Assembly (NCBI RefSeq): GCF_011762485.1
Contig: NZ_JAAKGI010000025.1
Coordinates: 107,228-171,227, forward strand
From: Yeosuana marina
GTDB taxonomy: Bacteria > Bacteroidota > Bacteroidia > Flavobacteriales > Flavobacteriaceae
Length of the DNA: 64,000 bases
Direction of reading: 5' to 3'
The notes under the pieces are model-generated. The model did not search any database, was not told the origin of the DNA, and saw nothing but the letters and a program-made list of their open reading frames with translations. Shown one piece after another: positions 21,648-30,467 of this stretch; within the stretch, counting starts at the first letter, position 1, and every line of letters starts with the position of its first letter. A program made the position numbers and the translations under genes.

Positions 21648-22631
21648 TTACCACAACTGATGCACTTTAGGTTTGATAAATTCAGTATAAATAGATGTAA
21701 TGGTTTTCATGTCGTCTTTCGATAACTCTAAAACATTTTCCACTTGAAGATTTGATTGTATTTGCTCAACCTTTGATGCTCCTGGTATCACACAACTTAC
21801 GTCTTCAAACATTAAAATCCATTTTAATGCCAACAAGGTCAAGTTCTTATGAGGGAATGCTTCTTTTAAAGCATTAACAGCTTGTAATCCGGTATTATAA
21901 TCAATACCTGAAAAGGTTTCCCCTTTATCAAATTGCTCACCATTTCTGTTAAAAAAACGATGGTCATCCTTTGAAAATATAGACTCTTCTGAAAATTTCC
22001 CAGTAAGTAATCCACTAGCCAAAGGCACACGAGCAATTATACCCACATTGTTTTGTTTAGCCAACTTAAAAAACAGTTCATTAGGTCGTTGCCTAAACAT
22101 ATTATAAATAATTTGAATGGTGCTTACATTTTCAAACTCAATGGCTTTTATAGCTTCTTCAACTTTCTCAACGCTCACACCTAGATTTAAAATTTTTCCT
22201 TCTTTTTTTAAATCCTCAAACAATCCAAAAATTTCTGGTCTGTAAAACACTTCTGTTGGTGGACAATGTAACTGAATTAAGTCCAAGCATTCCAACTGCA
22301 TATTGGTCAAACTAGCTTCGACAAACTGTCTTAAAGCTTTTGGCGTGTACGCTTCGTTGGTGTGCGGGTTTAAACGTCTGCCACATTTTGTGGCTACATA
22401 AATACGTTCACTTCGGTTTTTAAGTAATCTACCAACGGCTTTTTCGCTATCTCCATCACTATACACATCTGCCGTATCAATAAAATTCACTCCATTGTCA
22501 ACAGCCGTATTTAAAATAGTGTCGGCAGTTTTATGATTAAAAATCTCTCCCCATTTGCCACCAACTTGCCATGTTCCTAAACTTACCTCTGATATTTTAA
22601 ATCCTGTTTTTCCTAATAGTCTATATTGCAT
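21648..22631 (-). CDS. Aldo/keto reductase
   Basis: A 327-residue NADPH-dependent oxidoreductase with a TIM-barrel layout. The catalytic tetrad is visible: Asp and Tyr in FIDTADVYSDG, Lys in VATKCGRR and His in LIQLHCPPTE. The C-terminal cofactor loop is CVIPGASKVEQIQSNL. It belongs to the YdbC/Tas-like group by overall pattern. The start is taken at the ATG at 22631 (MQYRLLGKTG); an ATG two codons upstream is equally possible. It is convergent with the Gfo/Idh gene, 31 bases apart. Substrate unknown. Confidence 0.92.
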   Translation of the reverse strand: MQYRLLGKTGFKISEVSLGTWQVGGKWGEIFNHKTADTILNTAVDNGVNFIDTADVYSDGDSEKAVGRLLKNRSERIYVATKCGRRLNPHTNEAYTPKALRQFVEASLTNMQLECLDLIQLHCPPTEVFYRPEIFGLFEDLKKEGKILNLGVSVEKVEEAIKAIEFENVSTIQIIYNMFRQRPNELFFKLAKQNNVGIIARVPLASGLLTGKFSEESIFSKDDHRFFNRNGEQFDKGETFSGIDYNTGLQAVNALKEAFPHKNLTLLALKWILMFEDVSCVIPGASKVEQIQSNLQVENVLELSKDDMKTITSIYTEFIKPKVHQLW

Positions 22632-22832
22632 AATCATTGAGATTTTAAATTATAGCTAAGGTAACTAACTTTTAACTTTTCAAAAAAAATATCCATTTTA
22701 AAAAATTGATTTTGATAGAAAAAATATCTAAATTCGATTAACGTTTTAAAGAAATTATTAAAACGGGTTTACATCATATTATTACTTGCAAGCATAAACT
22801 CAATATTATCTTATCTAATAGGAAGATAAATA

Positions 22833-23590
22833 ATGAATAAGGAACATAGAGACATCTGGAAAATATTATTTTCCTTTGTCGTTTTGTTTGTTATGTATCA
22901 TTCAGCGGAATACATGATTTCGTTTAAAAATAGTATTGCTGGCTTTTTTATTTTTCAATTTCTTTTTTTTCTATCCGCATGGATTTTAGGGAATTGGATT
23001 AAAAAGAATGGATTTAATTTTTGGTGGTTATCATTTTCTAAATTAAAGGTAAAGCATGTTCTAATCGGGATAACATTAGGAGTAATGTTATATGGTGTTC
23101 CTTACATTATTTCACTTTTTCTTGGAATTGAATTATTATCAGAAATTCCGCCTTGGACTGATATTTTGAAAGCTAGCATTCCATTTTCATTTGGCGTGTT
23201 TTTTTCTTCATTCTCTGAAGATATTTTAACAAGAGGCACTGTTTTTAGGATACTTAATAACAAAATTAAAACTGGTTGGATTATACTTATATCTGCAACG
23301 GTATATTTATTAAATCATATCTATAGACTTAACGATGGATTAGACACCCTGTCTTACCTGTTTTTGTTAGGCGTTTTATTTATTATTCCATTAATAATTA
23401 CAAAAACTTATGGATTACTGGTTTTATGCATTGGTCTGGAAATACTTTCTTTTTTGTTTCTCATAATGTTATTCAGACTACAAACAACTTAAACTATATA
23501 ACTCCAAACCAAATTTTTGCCTGCTGGATTTTAATATTAATCCCAATTAGCTGGTATGTTTTTATAAAATTTGAATCAAAACTTATTTAA
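22833..23590 (+). pseudogene. Frameshifted CPBP intramembrane protease
   Basis: A CPBP (Abi/CAAX-like) membrane protease interrupted by an apparent one-base deletion. The first frame (22833-23492) has several membrane helices, motif 1 as SEDILTRG and motif 2 as YLLNH. It then runs into an unrelated tail and stops at 23492. The overlapping frame continues the family: from AAC at 23405 it reads NLWITGFMHWSGNTFFF, which contains motif HxxxN (HWSGN), and ends at TAA 23588-23590. Adding one A to the A5 run at 23402-23406 restores a protein of about 252 residues. A real mutation, an assembly error or slippage on the A run could explain it. Neighbours are two alpha/beta hydrolases. Confidence 0.82.
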
Positions 23591-23768
23591 AATAGCATTA
23601 AATGCCTGAGGGTAACAACTATTATATGTCGCCTCTTGAGTTAAATTGCAAGCAGAAAATAATTTTAATTTGAAATGATGGTTAGACAAAATGTAACAGA
23701 ACCTCATGCTTTGTCGTCAACCTTGAAGCTCATTTACAAAAGCACTATAAACATAAAAAACTTCAGTC

Positions 23769-24680
23769 ATGAATAAATTATTATTTTTTATTTTTTTTGT
23801 CTTAATCACTATTAATTGTAAAGCTCAAGAGTGCAATTTTAGCACCTCTGATAGTGTAAACTTATATATAAACGTAAAAGGAAAAGGCTCCCCATGTCTC
23901 TATATACATGGTGGACCTGGTTCTGGAAGTTATTGGATGGAAAAATTTGCAGGTGACATACTAGAAAAGCATTTTAAAATGATTTATATAGACCTCAGAG
24001 GCGTTGGCCGTTCTACCAGTCCATCAAATGGCAATTATAGCATGAACAGAATGATTCAAGACTTTGAAGAAATTAGAAAATTCCTGGGGTTTGAAAGTTG
24101 GATTATCATGGGACACTCTTTTTCAGGAACAATGGTAACTGCCTATGCAAAGGAACACCCTGAATCTATAAAAGGTATGATGATGTTTAATTGTTCTCTC
24201 AATCTTACCGAGAGTATTAGCAAAAGTTGGATACCGAAAGCTTGTGAAATTCTCGATTTGAAAGATGTATCTTTTTATCAGAATGACACTATTAAGATTC
24301 AAGATAAATTGAATCGCATTTTCCCTCTATTAAAAGAAAAAGATCTTACGTGGAAATTAGCCTATGCAAATAAGGAAAATGAAACTATTATGAATAATAC
24401 TTTTGACGAAATTCCCAATTGGAATTATGATTTCGGTGGTATTGGAATGTCTCACAAAGATTACTTGATTAACTTTAAAACGTACACTCCAGATATTAAA
24501 ATGCCAGTATTATTTTTTTATGGTGAAAATGATTGGACTATTGGCCCAAAACATTATAAAGGAGTTTTATTCCCTAATATGCTACTATGGAAGAGTAAAG
24601 TAGGACATATTCCTTTCATGGAAAATAAACCTGATTTAGAAAGTGCTATAAAAGCGTATTGTAAAAAATATGGTTTTTAA
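23769..24680 (+). CDS. Alpha/beta hydrolase, proline-iminopeptidase-like
   Basis: A 303-residue exported hydrolase. The signal region ends at ITINCKAQ; the Cys may make it a lipoprotein. The oxyanion motif is HGGPGSGSYW, the nucleophile lies in IMGHSFSGTMV, the acid in FYGENDWTIGP and the His in KVGHIPFME, so the catalytic triad is complete. HGGPG is typical of the S33 peptidase family (prolyl aminopeptidase-like). The natural substrate is unknown. It stands between the broken CPBP gene and a second HGGPG hydrolase, all on the plus strand with long AT-rich gaps. Confidence 0.87.
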   Translation: MNKLLFFIFFVLITINCKAQECNFSTSDSVNLYINVKGKGSPCLYIHGGPGSGSYWMEKFAGDILEKHFKMIYIDLRGVGRSTSPSNGNYSMNRMIQDFEEIRKFLGFESWIIMGHSFSGTMVTAYAKEHPESIKGMMMFNCSLNLTESISKSWIPKACEILDLKDVSFYQNDTIKIQDKLNRIFPLLKEKDLTWKLAYANKENETIMNNTFDEIPNWNYDFGGIGMSHKDYLINFKTYTPDIKMPVLFFYGENDWTIGPKHYKGVLFPNMLLWKSKVGHIPFMENKPDLESAIKAYCKKYGF

Positions 24681-24854
24681 TGTATCAAATGACAAGATAA
24701 GCAACTAACTTTTTACTTCTCATAAAACGCTAATGTTTTGAAAATCATTGACTTTTTCGTATAAAATATTTAAATTAGTTAATCATAATATGAAATATTA
24801 AAACAAGCTTATCGTAATGGCTGGTAGCAAAATGCAATTTAATTAAAATAAATT

Positions 24855-25973
24855 ATGAAAATTTTAAAGAAAATTGGAAAATGGATTTTGTTTTTACTTG
24901 GAGGCATTATCGGAATTATTCTAATAGTATTGCTCATCATTCGAATCAATAGTTCTGGTGTTGAAGAACCATTCCTAGACGAACATGGTGAAGTGCTTCC
25001 CAACAGCATTGCCATGCACGAGGATAAAATAATAAACGGAGTTCCTCAACGACTTACCATTAGGGGAAAGGATATTAATAACCCCGTATTATTACAGGTG
25101 CATGGCGGACCTGGAGGACATATGCCTCCGGTGTTGCATCGATTATTAAATATCGATTTGGAAGATTTGTTTACTGTATGTTATTGGGAGCAAAGAGGAT
25201 CTGGATCTGCATACTATTTACACACAGATAAAATACCTGATTCAACAATTACATTAAAACAAATTGTAGATGACGGCCTCGAAATTACCGATTATCTCAA
25301 GCAAAAATTTAATAAGGACAAGATTTATATTGAAGGTATTTCTTGGGGCACTACTGTTAGTGCTTTTATGGTGCAGAAGAGACCAGAATTATATCAAGCT
25401 TATATTGGAATCGGGCAGATGGCTAATCAACCGCTGTCGGAACAAATGTCATACGATTTTGTTATGAATGAAGCTTTAAAACAGAATGATACTGCCTCAA
25501 TAAATCAATTAAAACAAATTGGGAGACCTCCGTATCCTAACAAAACAGCCAGAGAAATGGCTGATGCATGTGATATTGAACGCTTAATCGTTAATAAGTA
25601 TGCACCTCCGCAGCGAGACCCATTTAATTTTAATATTATAAAAAATATTTTTTTAGACAACGGTTTAACATTTAAAGAGAAGTTTGCTCCAGCAATTAAT
25701 CCGCAATTAATCGGGAATGCTTATTGGCTTTTATGGCCAACTTGTTTCAATATCAATCTGATGCGTGATGTCCCTGAATGGAAAATTCCAGTATATATTA
25801 TTCAAGGTGAAAATGATCATTACACAGAAACATCATTGGCAAAAGAATATTTTGATTCCATAAAAGCGCCAGAAAAAAAATGGTTTTTATTTAAAGATGC
25901 CTGGCATGCAGCAAATTTTGATTTCCCGGAAAAGTATCGTTCAATTTATATTAATGAAATTCTGAAAAAATAA
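24855..25973 (+). CDS. Alpha/beta hydrolase, membrane-anchored
   Basis: A 372-residue S33-like hydrolase with an N-terminal membrane segment (about residues 10-29, WILFLLGGIIGIILIVLLI) that likely anchors it facing the periplasm. It has the oxyanion motif HGGPGGHMPP, the nucleophile in EGISWGTTVSAF, the acid in IQGENDHYTE and the His in KDAWHAANF. It is a distant paralogue of the preceding gene, longer and anchored rather than cleaved. Substrate unknown. Confidence 0.87.
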   Translation: MKILKKIGKWILFLLGGIIGIILIVLLIIRINSSGVEEPFLDEHGEVLPNSIAMHEDKIINGVPQRLTIRGKDINNPVLLQVHGGPGGHMPPVLHRLLNIDLEDLFTVCYWEQRGSGSAYYLHTDKIPDSTITLKQIVDDGLEITDYLKQKFNKDKIYIEGISWGTTVSAFMVQKRPELYQAYIGIGQMANQPLSEQMSYDFVMNEALKQNDTASINQLKQIGRPPYPNKTAREMADACDIERLIVNKYAPPQRDPFNFNIIKNIFLDNGLTFKEKFAPAINPQLIGNAYWLLWPTCFNINLMRDVPEWKIPVYIIQGENDHYTETSLAKEYFDSIKAPEKKWFLFKDAWHAANFDFPEKYRSIYINEILKK

Positions 25974-26117
25974 ATACTACAGCTAAAACGATTAATAAAA
26001 AATTACTTTTCTTGAGATTACCAAATGTGAGTTGCTAATGTGCTTACTTTTAATTTTCCTTTGGAAAAAACTCTCAAAATAAACCAACCTTTTCATAAAA
26101 ATCATAAAAACAAAACA

Positions 26118-27422
26118 TTAATTTAAAACCTCTCCGTACAAATCAAAATCAGCTGCATCCGTAATTTTTACCATAGCAAATTCGGCAGTCTTTAAATAGG
26201 TTTTTGTGGCGTCAATTAATACTTCGTTATCTACATCGGGCGAATCAAATTCTGTTCTACCTACAAAATAATTACCTTCCTTTCTATCAATAACTACTTT
26301 AAAAGTCTTTCCTATTTTCTCCTGATTTAATTCCCAAGAAATCTGAGATTGGATTTCCATAATCTCGTTGGCACGTGCTTGTTTTAATTCCTCAGGCACA
26401 TCATCTTCTAAATTATAGGCATGTGTATTTTCTTCATGGCTATAAGTAAAACAACCCAAGCGCTCAAAACGCATGTCTTGAACCCACGTTTTTAATTCAT
26501 GAAAATCATCTTCAGTTTCTCCAGGATAACCAACAATCAAGGTGGTTCTAATAGTCATGTTAGGGACTGTTGCTCTAAACTCTTTTAGCAATTTGGTTGT
26601 TTTTTCCTTAGTGGTTCCTCGTCGCATACTTTTTAATAAGGAATCAGAAATATGTTGCAATGGAATATCAATATAATTACAGATTTTTGGCTCGCGATTC
26701 ATAACGTCCAGTACATCCATAGGAAATCCTGTTGGAAACGCATAATGCAATCTAATCCATTCTATCCCATCAACTTTAACCAACGCTTCAAGCAATTCTG
26801 CCAGATTTCGTTTTTTATAGATATCCAGACCGTAGTAGGTTAAATCTTGAGCTATTAAAATCAATTCTTTAACGCCTTTAGCTGCTAATTTTTCGGCTTC
26901 GGTCACTAAATCTTCAATAGGAGTACTTTTGTGTTTACCACGCATTAAAGGAATAGCACAAAAACTACACGGTCTGTCACAACCTTCTGCAATTTTTAAA
27001 TAGGCATAATTTTTAGGCGTTGTTGTTAAGCGCTCACCAATTAATTCATGCTTGTAATCTGCTCCTAAGGCTTTAAGTAATCCTGGTAATTCTGTTGTAC
27101 CAAAATAGGCATCAACATTAGGTATTTCTTTTTGTAAATCGGGTTTATAACGTTCAGAAAGACATCCTGTAACAAATACTTTATCGACATCTCCATCTTC
27201 CTTCTTTTGCATAAACTCAAGAATCGTATTAATACTTTCCTCTTTGGCATTATTAATAAAACCACAGGTATTAATAACTACAATATTGCCTTCTTCTTCA
27301 TGAACCACGTCTTTACCACTGGCTTTTAATTGCCCCATCAACACTTCGCTATCATATACATTCTTGCTACAACCAAGCGTTACAACGTTAATTTTGTTCT
27401 TTTTTAAAGATTTTGTTCGCAT
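26118..27422 (-). CDS. rimO: Ribosomal protein uS12 methylthiotransferase RimO
   Basis: A 434-residue radical SAM enzyme that methylthiolates an Asp of ribosomal protein uS12. The N-terminal UPF0004 domain has the three cluster Cys in LGCSKNVYDSE, NTCGF and TGCLSERY. The radical SAM cluster motif is CDRPCSFCAIP (CX3CX2C). A C-terminal TRAM domain follows. The ATG at 27422 (MRTKSLKKNK) is chosen over a codon ten residues upstream. A TATCTTTG -7-like box lies at 27442-27449. It belongs to the rpmB-ftsY neighbourhood but is split from ftsY by a plus-strand gene. Confidence 0.97.
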   Translation of the reverse strand: MRTKSLKKNKINVVTLGCSKNVYDSEVLMGQLKASGKDVVHEEEGNIVVINTCGFINNAKEESINTILEFMQKKEDGDVDKVFVTGCLSERYKPDLQKEIPNVDAYFGTTELPGLLKALGADYKHELIGERLTTTPKNYAYLKIAEGCDRPCSFCAIPLMRGKHKSTPIEDLVTEAEKLAAKGVKELILIAQDLTYYGLDIYKKRNLAELLEALVKVDGIEWIRLHYAFPTGFPMDVLDVMNREPKICNYIDIPLQHISDSLLKSMRRGTTKEKTTKLLKEFRATVPNMTIRTTLIVGYPGETEDDFHELKTWVQDMRFERLGCFTYSHEENTHAYNLEDDVPEELKQARANEIMEIQSQISWELNQEKIGKTFKVVIDRKEGNYFVGRTEFDSPDVDNEVLIDATKTYLKTAEFAMVKITDAADFDLYGEVLN

Positions 27423-27441
27423 ACTTTTATAAATCAGGGCG

Positions 27442-27449
27442 CAAAGATA
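27442..27449 (-). promoter_or_regulatory. Possible -7 element of rimO
   Basis: The minus strand reads TATCTTTG, an exact TAnnTTTG match 19 bases before the rimO ATG. No TTG at the ideal upstream spacing. Confidence 0.45.
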
Positions 27450-27504
27450 CAATCTTAATTAAACCTTTCTTATATTAATAGTCTTAAAACAAAAACCTAC
27501 AGTT

Positions 27505-28581
27505 ATGAAAACATCCTTCCACATGCTTATCATACTTTTTTTAATGGTGAGCTGCTCGTCTAACGACAATCCTACGGATCCTAATCCTATAAATGAAGAA
27601 CTATATTTTCCTCCCATAAACTCAGAAACTTGGGAAACTACATCTATTGCAGATTTAGGTTGGAACGAAACTGAATTACAACCATTACTTGATTATTTAG
27701 AAGAAAAAAACACCAAAGGGTTTATGATTCTTTATAACGGTAAAATTGTTGTTGAAAGCTATTTGAATGGTCATACCGATTTAACCCCATGGTATTGGGC
27801 TAGTGCCGGAAAAACATTAACCTCAACTGTTTCTGGAATCGCTCAAGACGAAGGCTTAATCAATATTAATAATAAAGTATCTGATTATTTAGGTACAGGT
27901 TGGACCAGTGAAACTTTGGACAAAGAAAACCTAATTACCTGTAAAAACTTATTATCTATGAATTCAGGTATTGATGATAGTTTAGGTGATGATGTATCTC
28001 CATCAAATCTCCAATATAAAGCAGATGCGGGAACACGTTGGGCGTATCATAATGTGTATGTAAAAATGCAAGATGTTGTAGCCGCAGCGAGTAATGAAAC
28101 TTGGACTAATTATTTTAACACCAAACTAAAGGATAAAATTGGTATGTCTGGGTCTTGGATTGATTTAGGTCCATTAAGTGTGTATTGGAGTAATACAAGA
28201 AGTATGGCTCGTTTTGGACTCATGATTTATGCAAATGGCAAATGGAATACTACACGAATTGTTTCTGAATCCTTTTTAAATGAAGCGACTAATACGTCAC
28301 AAAATATTAATCAAGCCTATGGATATTTATGGTGGTTAAATGGAAAATCTAGTTATCATTTACCACAAACCCAACTACAATTTAATGAAACATTAATACC
28401 TAATGCCCTTGCAGATATGTATGCGGCTTTAGGAAAAAATGATCAGAAAATCTATGTAGTTCCTAGTAAAAAATTGGTGATTGTTAGAATGGGAGACGTT
28501 GCCAATCCAGATAATCCTACGTTTGCTTTGTCTGGCTTTGACAATGAATTATGGAGTAAAATAAATGCTTTAATTGAGTAA
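27505..28581 (+). CDS. Serine hydrolase lipoprotein (class C beta-lactamase fold)
   Basis: A 358-residue probable lipoprotein: MKTSF, a hydrophobic stretch, then the lipobox LMVSC followed by Ser/Asn/Asp. The class C beta-lactamase/esterase fold shows SxxK in WASAGKTLTS, YxN in WAYHNVYVK and a conserved ARFGLMIYANGKW region. Such proteins act as esterases, peptidases or D-amino-acid hydrolases; antibiotic resistance is not implied. It is the only plus-strand gene within an otherwise minus-strand block (rimO to rpmB), which suggests later insertion. Confidence 0.88.
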   Translation: MKTSFHMLIILFLMVSCSSNDNPTDPNPINEELYFPPINSETWETTSIADLGWNETELQPLLDYLEEKNTKGFMILYNGKIVVESYLNGHTDLTPWYWASAGKTLTSTVSGIAQDEGLININNKVSDYLGTGWTSETLDKENLITCKNLLSMNSGIDDSLGDDVSPSNLQYKADAGTRWAYHNVYVKMQDVVAAASNETWTNYFNTKLKDKIGMSGSWIDLGPLSVYWSNTRSMARFGLMIYANGKWNTTRIVSESFLNEATNTSQNINQAYGYLWWLNGKSSYHLPQTQLQFNETLIPNALADMYAALGKNDQKIYVVPSKKLVIVRMGDVANPDNPTFALSGFDNELWSKINALIE

Positions 28582-28606
28582 AATCCCTCTTTGAGACAGA
28601 AGAATT

Positions 28607-29560
28607 TTATTTAAAAAACGAATCCACGAATTCATATTTATTAAATACTTGAAGATGATCAATACCTTCACCTACTCCAATATATTTTACAGGTATTTTA
28701 AATTGATCTGAGATACCAATTACAACCCCACCTTTGGCGGTTCCATCTAATTTGCTGACTGCTAACGAGGTTACTTCGGTAGCTGCTGTAAACTGCTTTG
28801 CTTGTTCAAAAGCATTTTGCCCTGTTGAACCATCTAAAACTAATAATACCTCATGAGGCGCATCGTCAACTACTTTTTGCATCACACGTTTTACCTTAGT
28901 CAGTTCATTCATCAAATTTACTTTATTATGTAAACGCCCAGCCGTATCAATAATAACCACATCTGCATCTTGAGAAACCGCACTTTTTAAAGTATCAAAA
29001 GCCACAGAAGCAGGATCACTACCCATAGATTGTTTTACTAAAGGCACACCAACTCTGTCTGCCCACACCTGCAACTGATCAATAGCAGCTGCCCTAAAGG
29101 TGTCTGCAGCTCCTAGCACCACTTTTAAGCCTTGTTTATTAAATTGATGCGCTAGTTTACCAATGGTTGTTGTTTTACCAACACCATTAACCCCTACGAC
29201 CATCATAACATAGGGCTTTTTATCTTTGGGAACTGTAAATTCTGTTTCTTCGCCGCTATTCGTTTCAGATAATAAACCTGCTATTTCTTCTCGAAGAATG
29301 ACATTTAATTCTTCGGTTCCTAAGTATTTATCTTGAGAAACACGTTCTTCAATACGTTCTATAATTTTTAAAGTGGTATTAACACCTACATCACTAGATA
29401 CTAATATCTCTTCAAGATTATCTAAAACCTCATCATCTACTTTAGATTTTCCAGCAACCGCTTTTGTTAATTTACCAAAAAAACTAGATTTTGTTTTTTC
29501 TAAACCCTTATCAAGAGTTTCTTTTTTTTCTGAAGAAAATATCTTTTTAAAAAAGCTCAT
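28607..29560 (-). CDS. ftsY: Signal recognition particle receptor FtsY
   Basis: A 317-residue SRP GTPase that docks ribosome-SRP complexes at the membrane. The N and G domains are complete: GVNGVGKTTTIGKLA (G1), DTFRAAAIDQL, VIIDTAGRLHNK (G3), SKLDGTAKGGV (G4/G5) and the closing GEGIDHLQVF. The acidic A domain is very short, as in many non-proteobacterial FtsY. It follows bL38-type/rpmG/rpmB on the same strand, with a terminator in between, so it probably has its own promoter in the 130-base gap. Confidence 0.97.
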   Translation of the reverse strand: MSFFKKIFSSEKKETLDKGLEKTKSSFFGKLTKAVAGKSKVDDEVLDNLEEILVSSDVGVNTTLKIIERIEERVSQDKYLGTEELNVILREEIAGLLSETNSGEETEFTVPKDKKPYVMMVVGVNGVGKTTTIGKLAHQFNKQGLKVVLGAADTFRAAAIDQLQVWADRVGVPLVKQSMGSDPASVAFDTLKSAVSQDADVVIIDTAGRLHNKVNLMNELTKVKRVMQKVVDDAPHEVLLVLDGSTGQNAFEQAKQFTAATEVTSLAVSKLDGTAKGGVVIGISDQFKIPVKYIGVGEGIDHLQVFNKYEFVDSFFK

Positions 29561-29689
29561 TTTATTATGGTGATATTCGTTGGTTATTTATTCTGACTAT
29601 GTGATAACATTATAATTCTTCTTAACAATTTTCTTGCCCTAAACCTGCTACTGAAAAATTGTCATCTAACGATATGTAAATATAAAACA

Positions 29690-29715
29690 AAAGCCACTTT
29701 AAATAAAGTGGCTTT
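29690..29715. terminator. Terminator after the bL38-type gene
   Basis: A perfect 11-base stem AAAGCCACTTT/AAAGTGGCTTT with an AAAT loop, 25 bases past the stop of the DUF4295 gene. A- and U-rich flanks let it act on either strand; the minus strand is the relevant one here. Confidence 0.7.
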
Positions 29716-29739
29716 AAAATATTATATAAAAAGTAATTC

Positions 29740-29892
29740 TTATTTCTTATTTAAGAAATCGTTTACTAGTTCTGGTGCCATAATAGATTCAACAAACATG
29801 TAAGCTCCTGTTTTTGGAGACTTAACCATTTTTATTGCTTTTGATAATCTTTTTGATCCTGTTTGTAATGATGCTACTGATTTCTTTGCCAT
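29740..29892 (-). CDS. DUF4295 family protein (bL38-type ribosomal protein)
   Basis: A 50-residue basic protein, MAKKSVASLQTGSKRLSK at the start and ending in VNDFLNKK. This is DUF4295, a small protein confined to Bacteroidota and nearly always encoded beside rpmG and rpmB. From memory, a cryo-EM study of a Flavobacterium ribosome described a Bacteroidota-specific subunit named bL38 that corresponds to this family; I cannot check that here. The reading frame is short but complete, follows rpmG by 45 bases on the same strand and ends before a good terminator. Confidence 0.88.
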   Translation of the reverse strand: MAKKSVASLQTGSKRLSKAIKMVKSPKTGAYMFVESIMAPELVNDFLNKK

Positions 29893-29937
29893 AACTTATA
29901 TTTTTTGAAATTTTCTACTAAAGTGAAAATATCTAAA

Positions 29938-30120
29938 TTATTTAATTTCTTTGTGAACGGTCATACGTTTTAAGATTGGATTAAATTTCTTTATCTCCAT
30001 TCTGTCAGGCGTATTCTTTTTGTTTTTAGTTGTAATGTATCTTGAAGTCCCTGGTTGTCCAGATTCTTTATGCTCAGTACATTCTAAAATCACTTGTATT
30101 CTGTTACCTTTCTTTGCCAT
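29938..30120 (-). CDS. rpmG: 50S ribosomal protein bL33
   Basis: A 60-residue large-subunit protein with [18 protein letters not shown], a [16 protein letters not shown] core and the C-terminal [15 protein letters not shown] typical of bL33. The zinc-binding Cys pairs found in some bL33 proteins are absent apart from one Cys, so this is the Cys-poor form. It is 25 bases downstream of rpmB and upstream of the bL38-type gene in one operon. Confidence 0.97.
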   Translation of the reverse strand: MAKKGNRIQVILECTEHKESGQPGTSRYITTKNKKNTPDRMEIKKFNPILKRMTVHKEIK

Positions 30121-30145
30121 TTCTTTTACTTATTAAATACAGCTA

Positions 30146-30385
30146 TTATTTTTTTAAAAATCCTTTTGATTTTGCTTCTTTTATAGCCGCAGAAATACCT
30201 ATTTTATTGATAGTCTTTAAAGCAGATGTTGAAACTTTTAAAGTTACCCAGCTATCTTCCTCAGGAATGTAAAAACGTTTCTTAACTAAATTCGCATTAA
30301 ATTTGCGTTTAGTTCTATTTAATGCGTGAGACACGTTGTTTCCAACCATTGCCTTTTTACCTGTAAGTTCACAAACTCTTGACAT
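30146..30385 (-). CDS. rpmB: 50S ribosomal protein bL28
   Basis: A 79-residue large-subunit protein: [21 protein letters not shown] at the N-terminus with [20 protein letters not shown] and a C-terminal KSKGFLKK. Length and motifs are standard. It is the first gene of the rpmB-rpmG-bL38 operon and is preceded by a perfect Bacteroidota promoter. Confidence 0.97.
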   Translation of the reverse strand: MSRVCELTGKKAMVGNNVSHALNRTKRKFNANLVKKRFYIPEEDSWVTLKVSTSALKTINKIGISAAIKEAKSKGFLKK

Positions 30386-30427
30386 TATTTTCTAACTTTA
30401 AATTTTTTGTTGTTTAAAAACGAGGTG

Positions 30428-30457
30428 CAAATATACAAAATCTTTATTTTATGACAA
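30428..30457 (-). promoter_or_regulatory. Promoter of the rpmB-rpmG operon
   Basis: The minus strand has TTG (30455-30457), a 19-base spacer and TATATTTG (30428-30435). This is the full Bacteroidota sigma-ABfr consensus with ideal spacing. It places the transcript start roughly 35 bases before the rpmB ATG. Confidence 0.8.
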
Positions 30458-30467
30458 TTTAATTTTA

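Noticed and set aside
23402..23408. Classical -1 slippery heptamer in the CPBP gene
   Set aside because: The zero-frame codons are ACA AAA ACT, so the X-XXY-YYZ register is not met; only simple slip on AAA is possible. A base deletion is the simpler reading.
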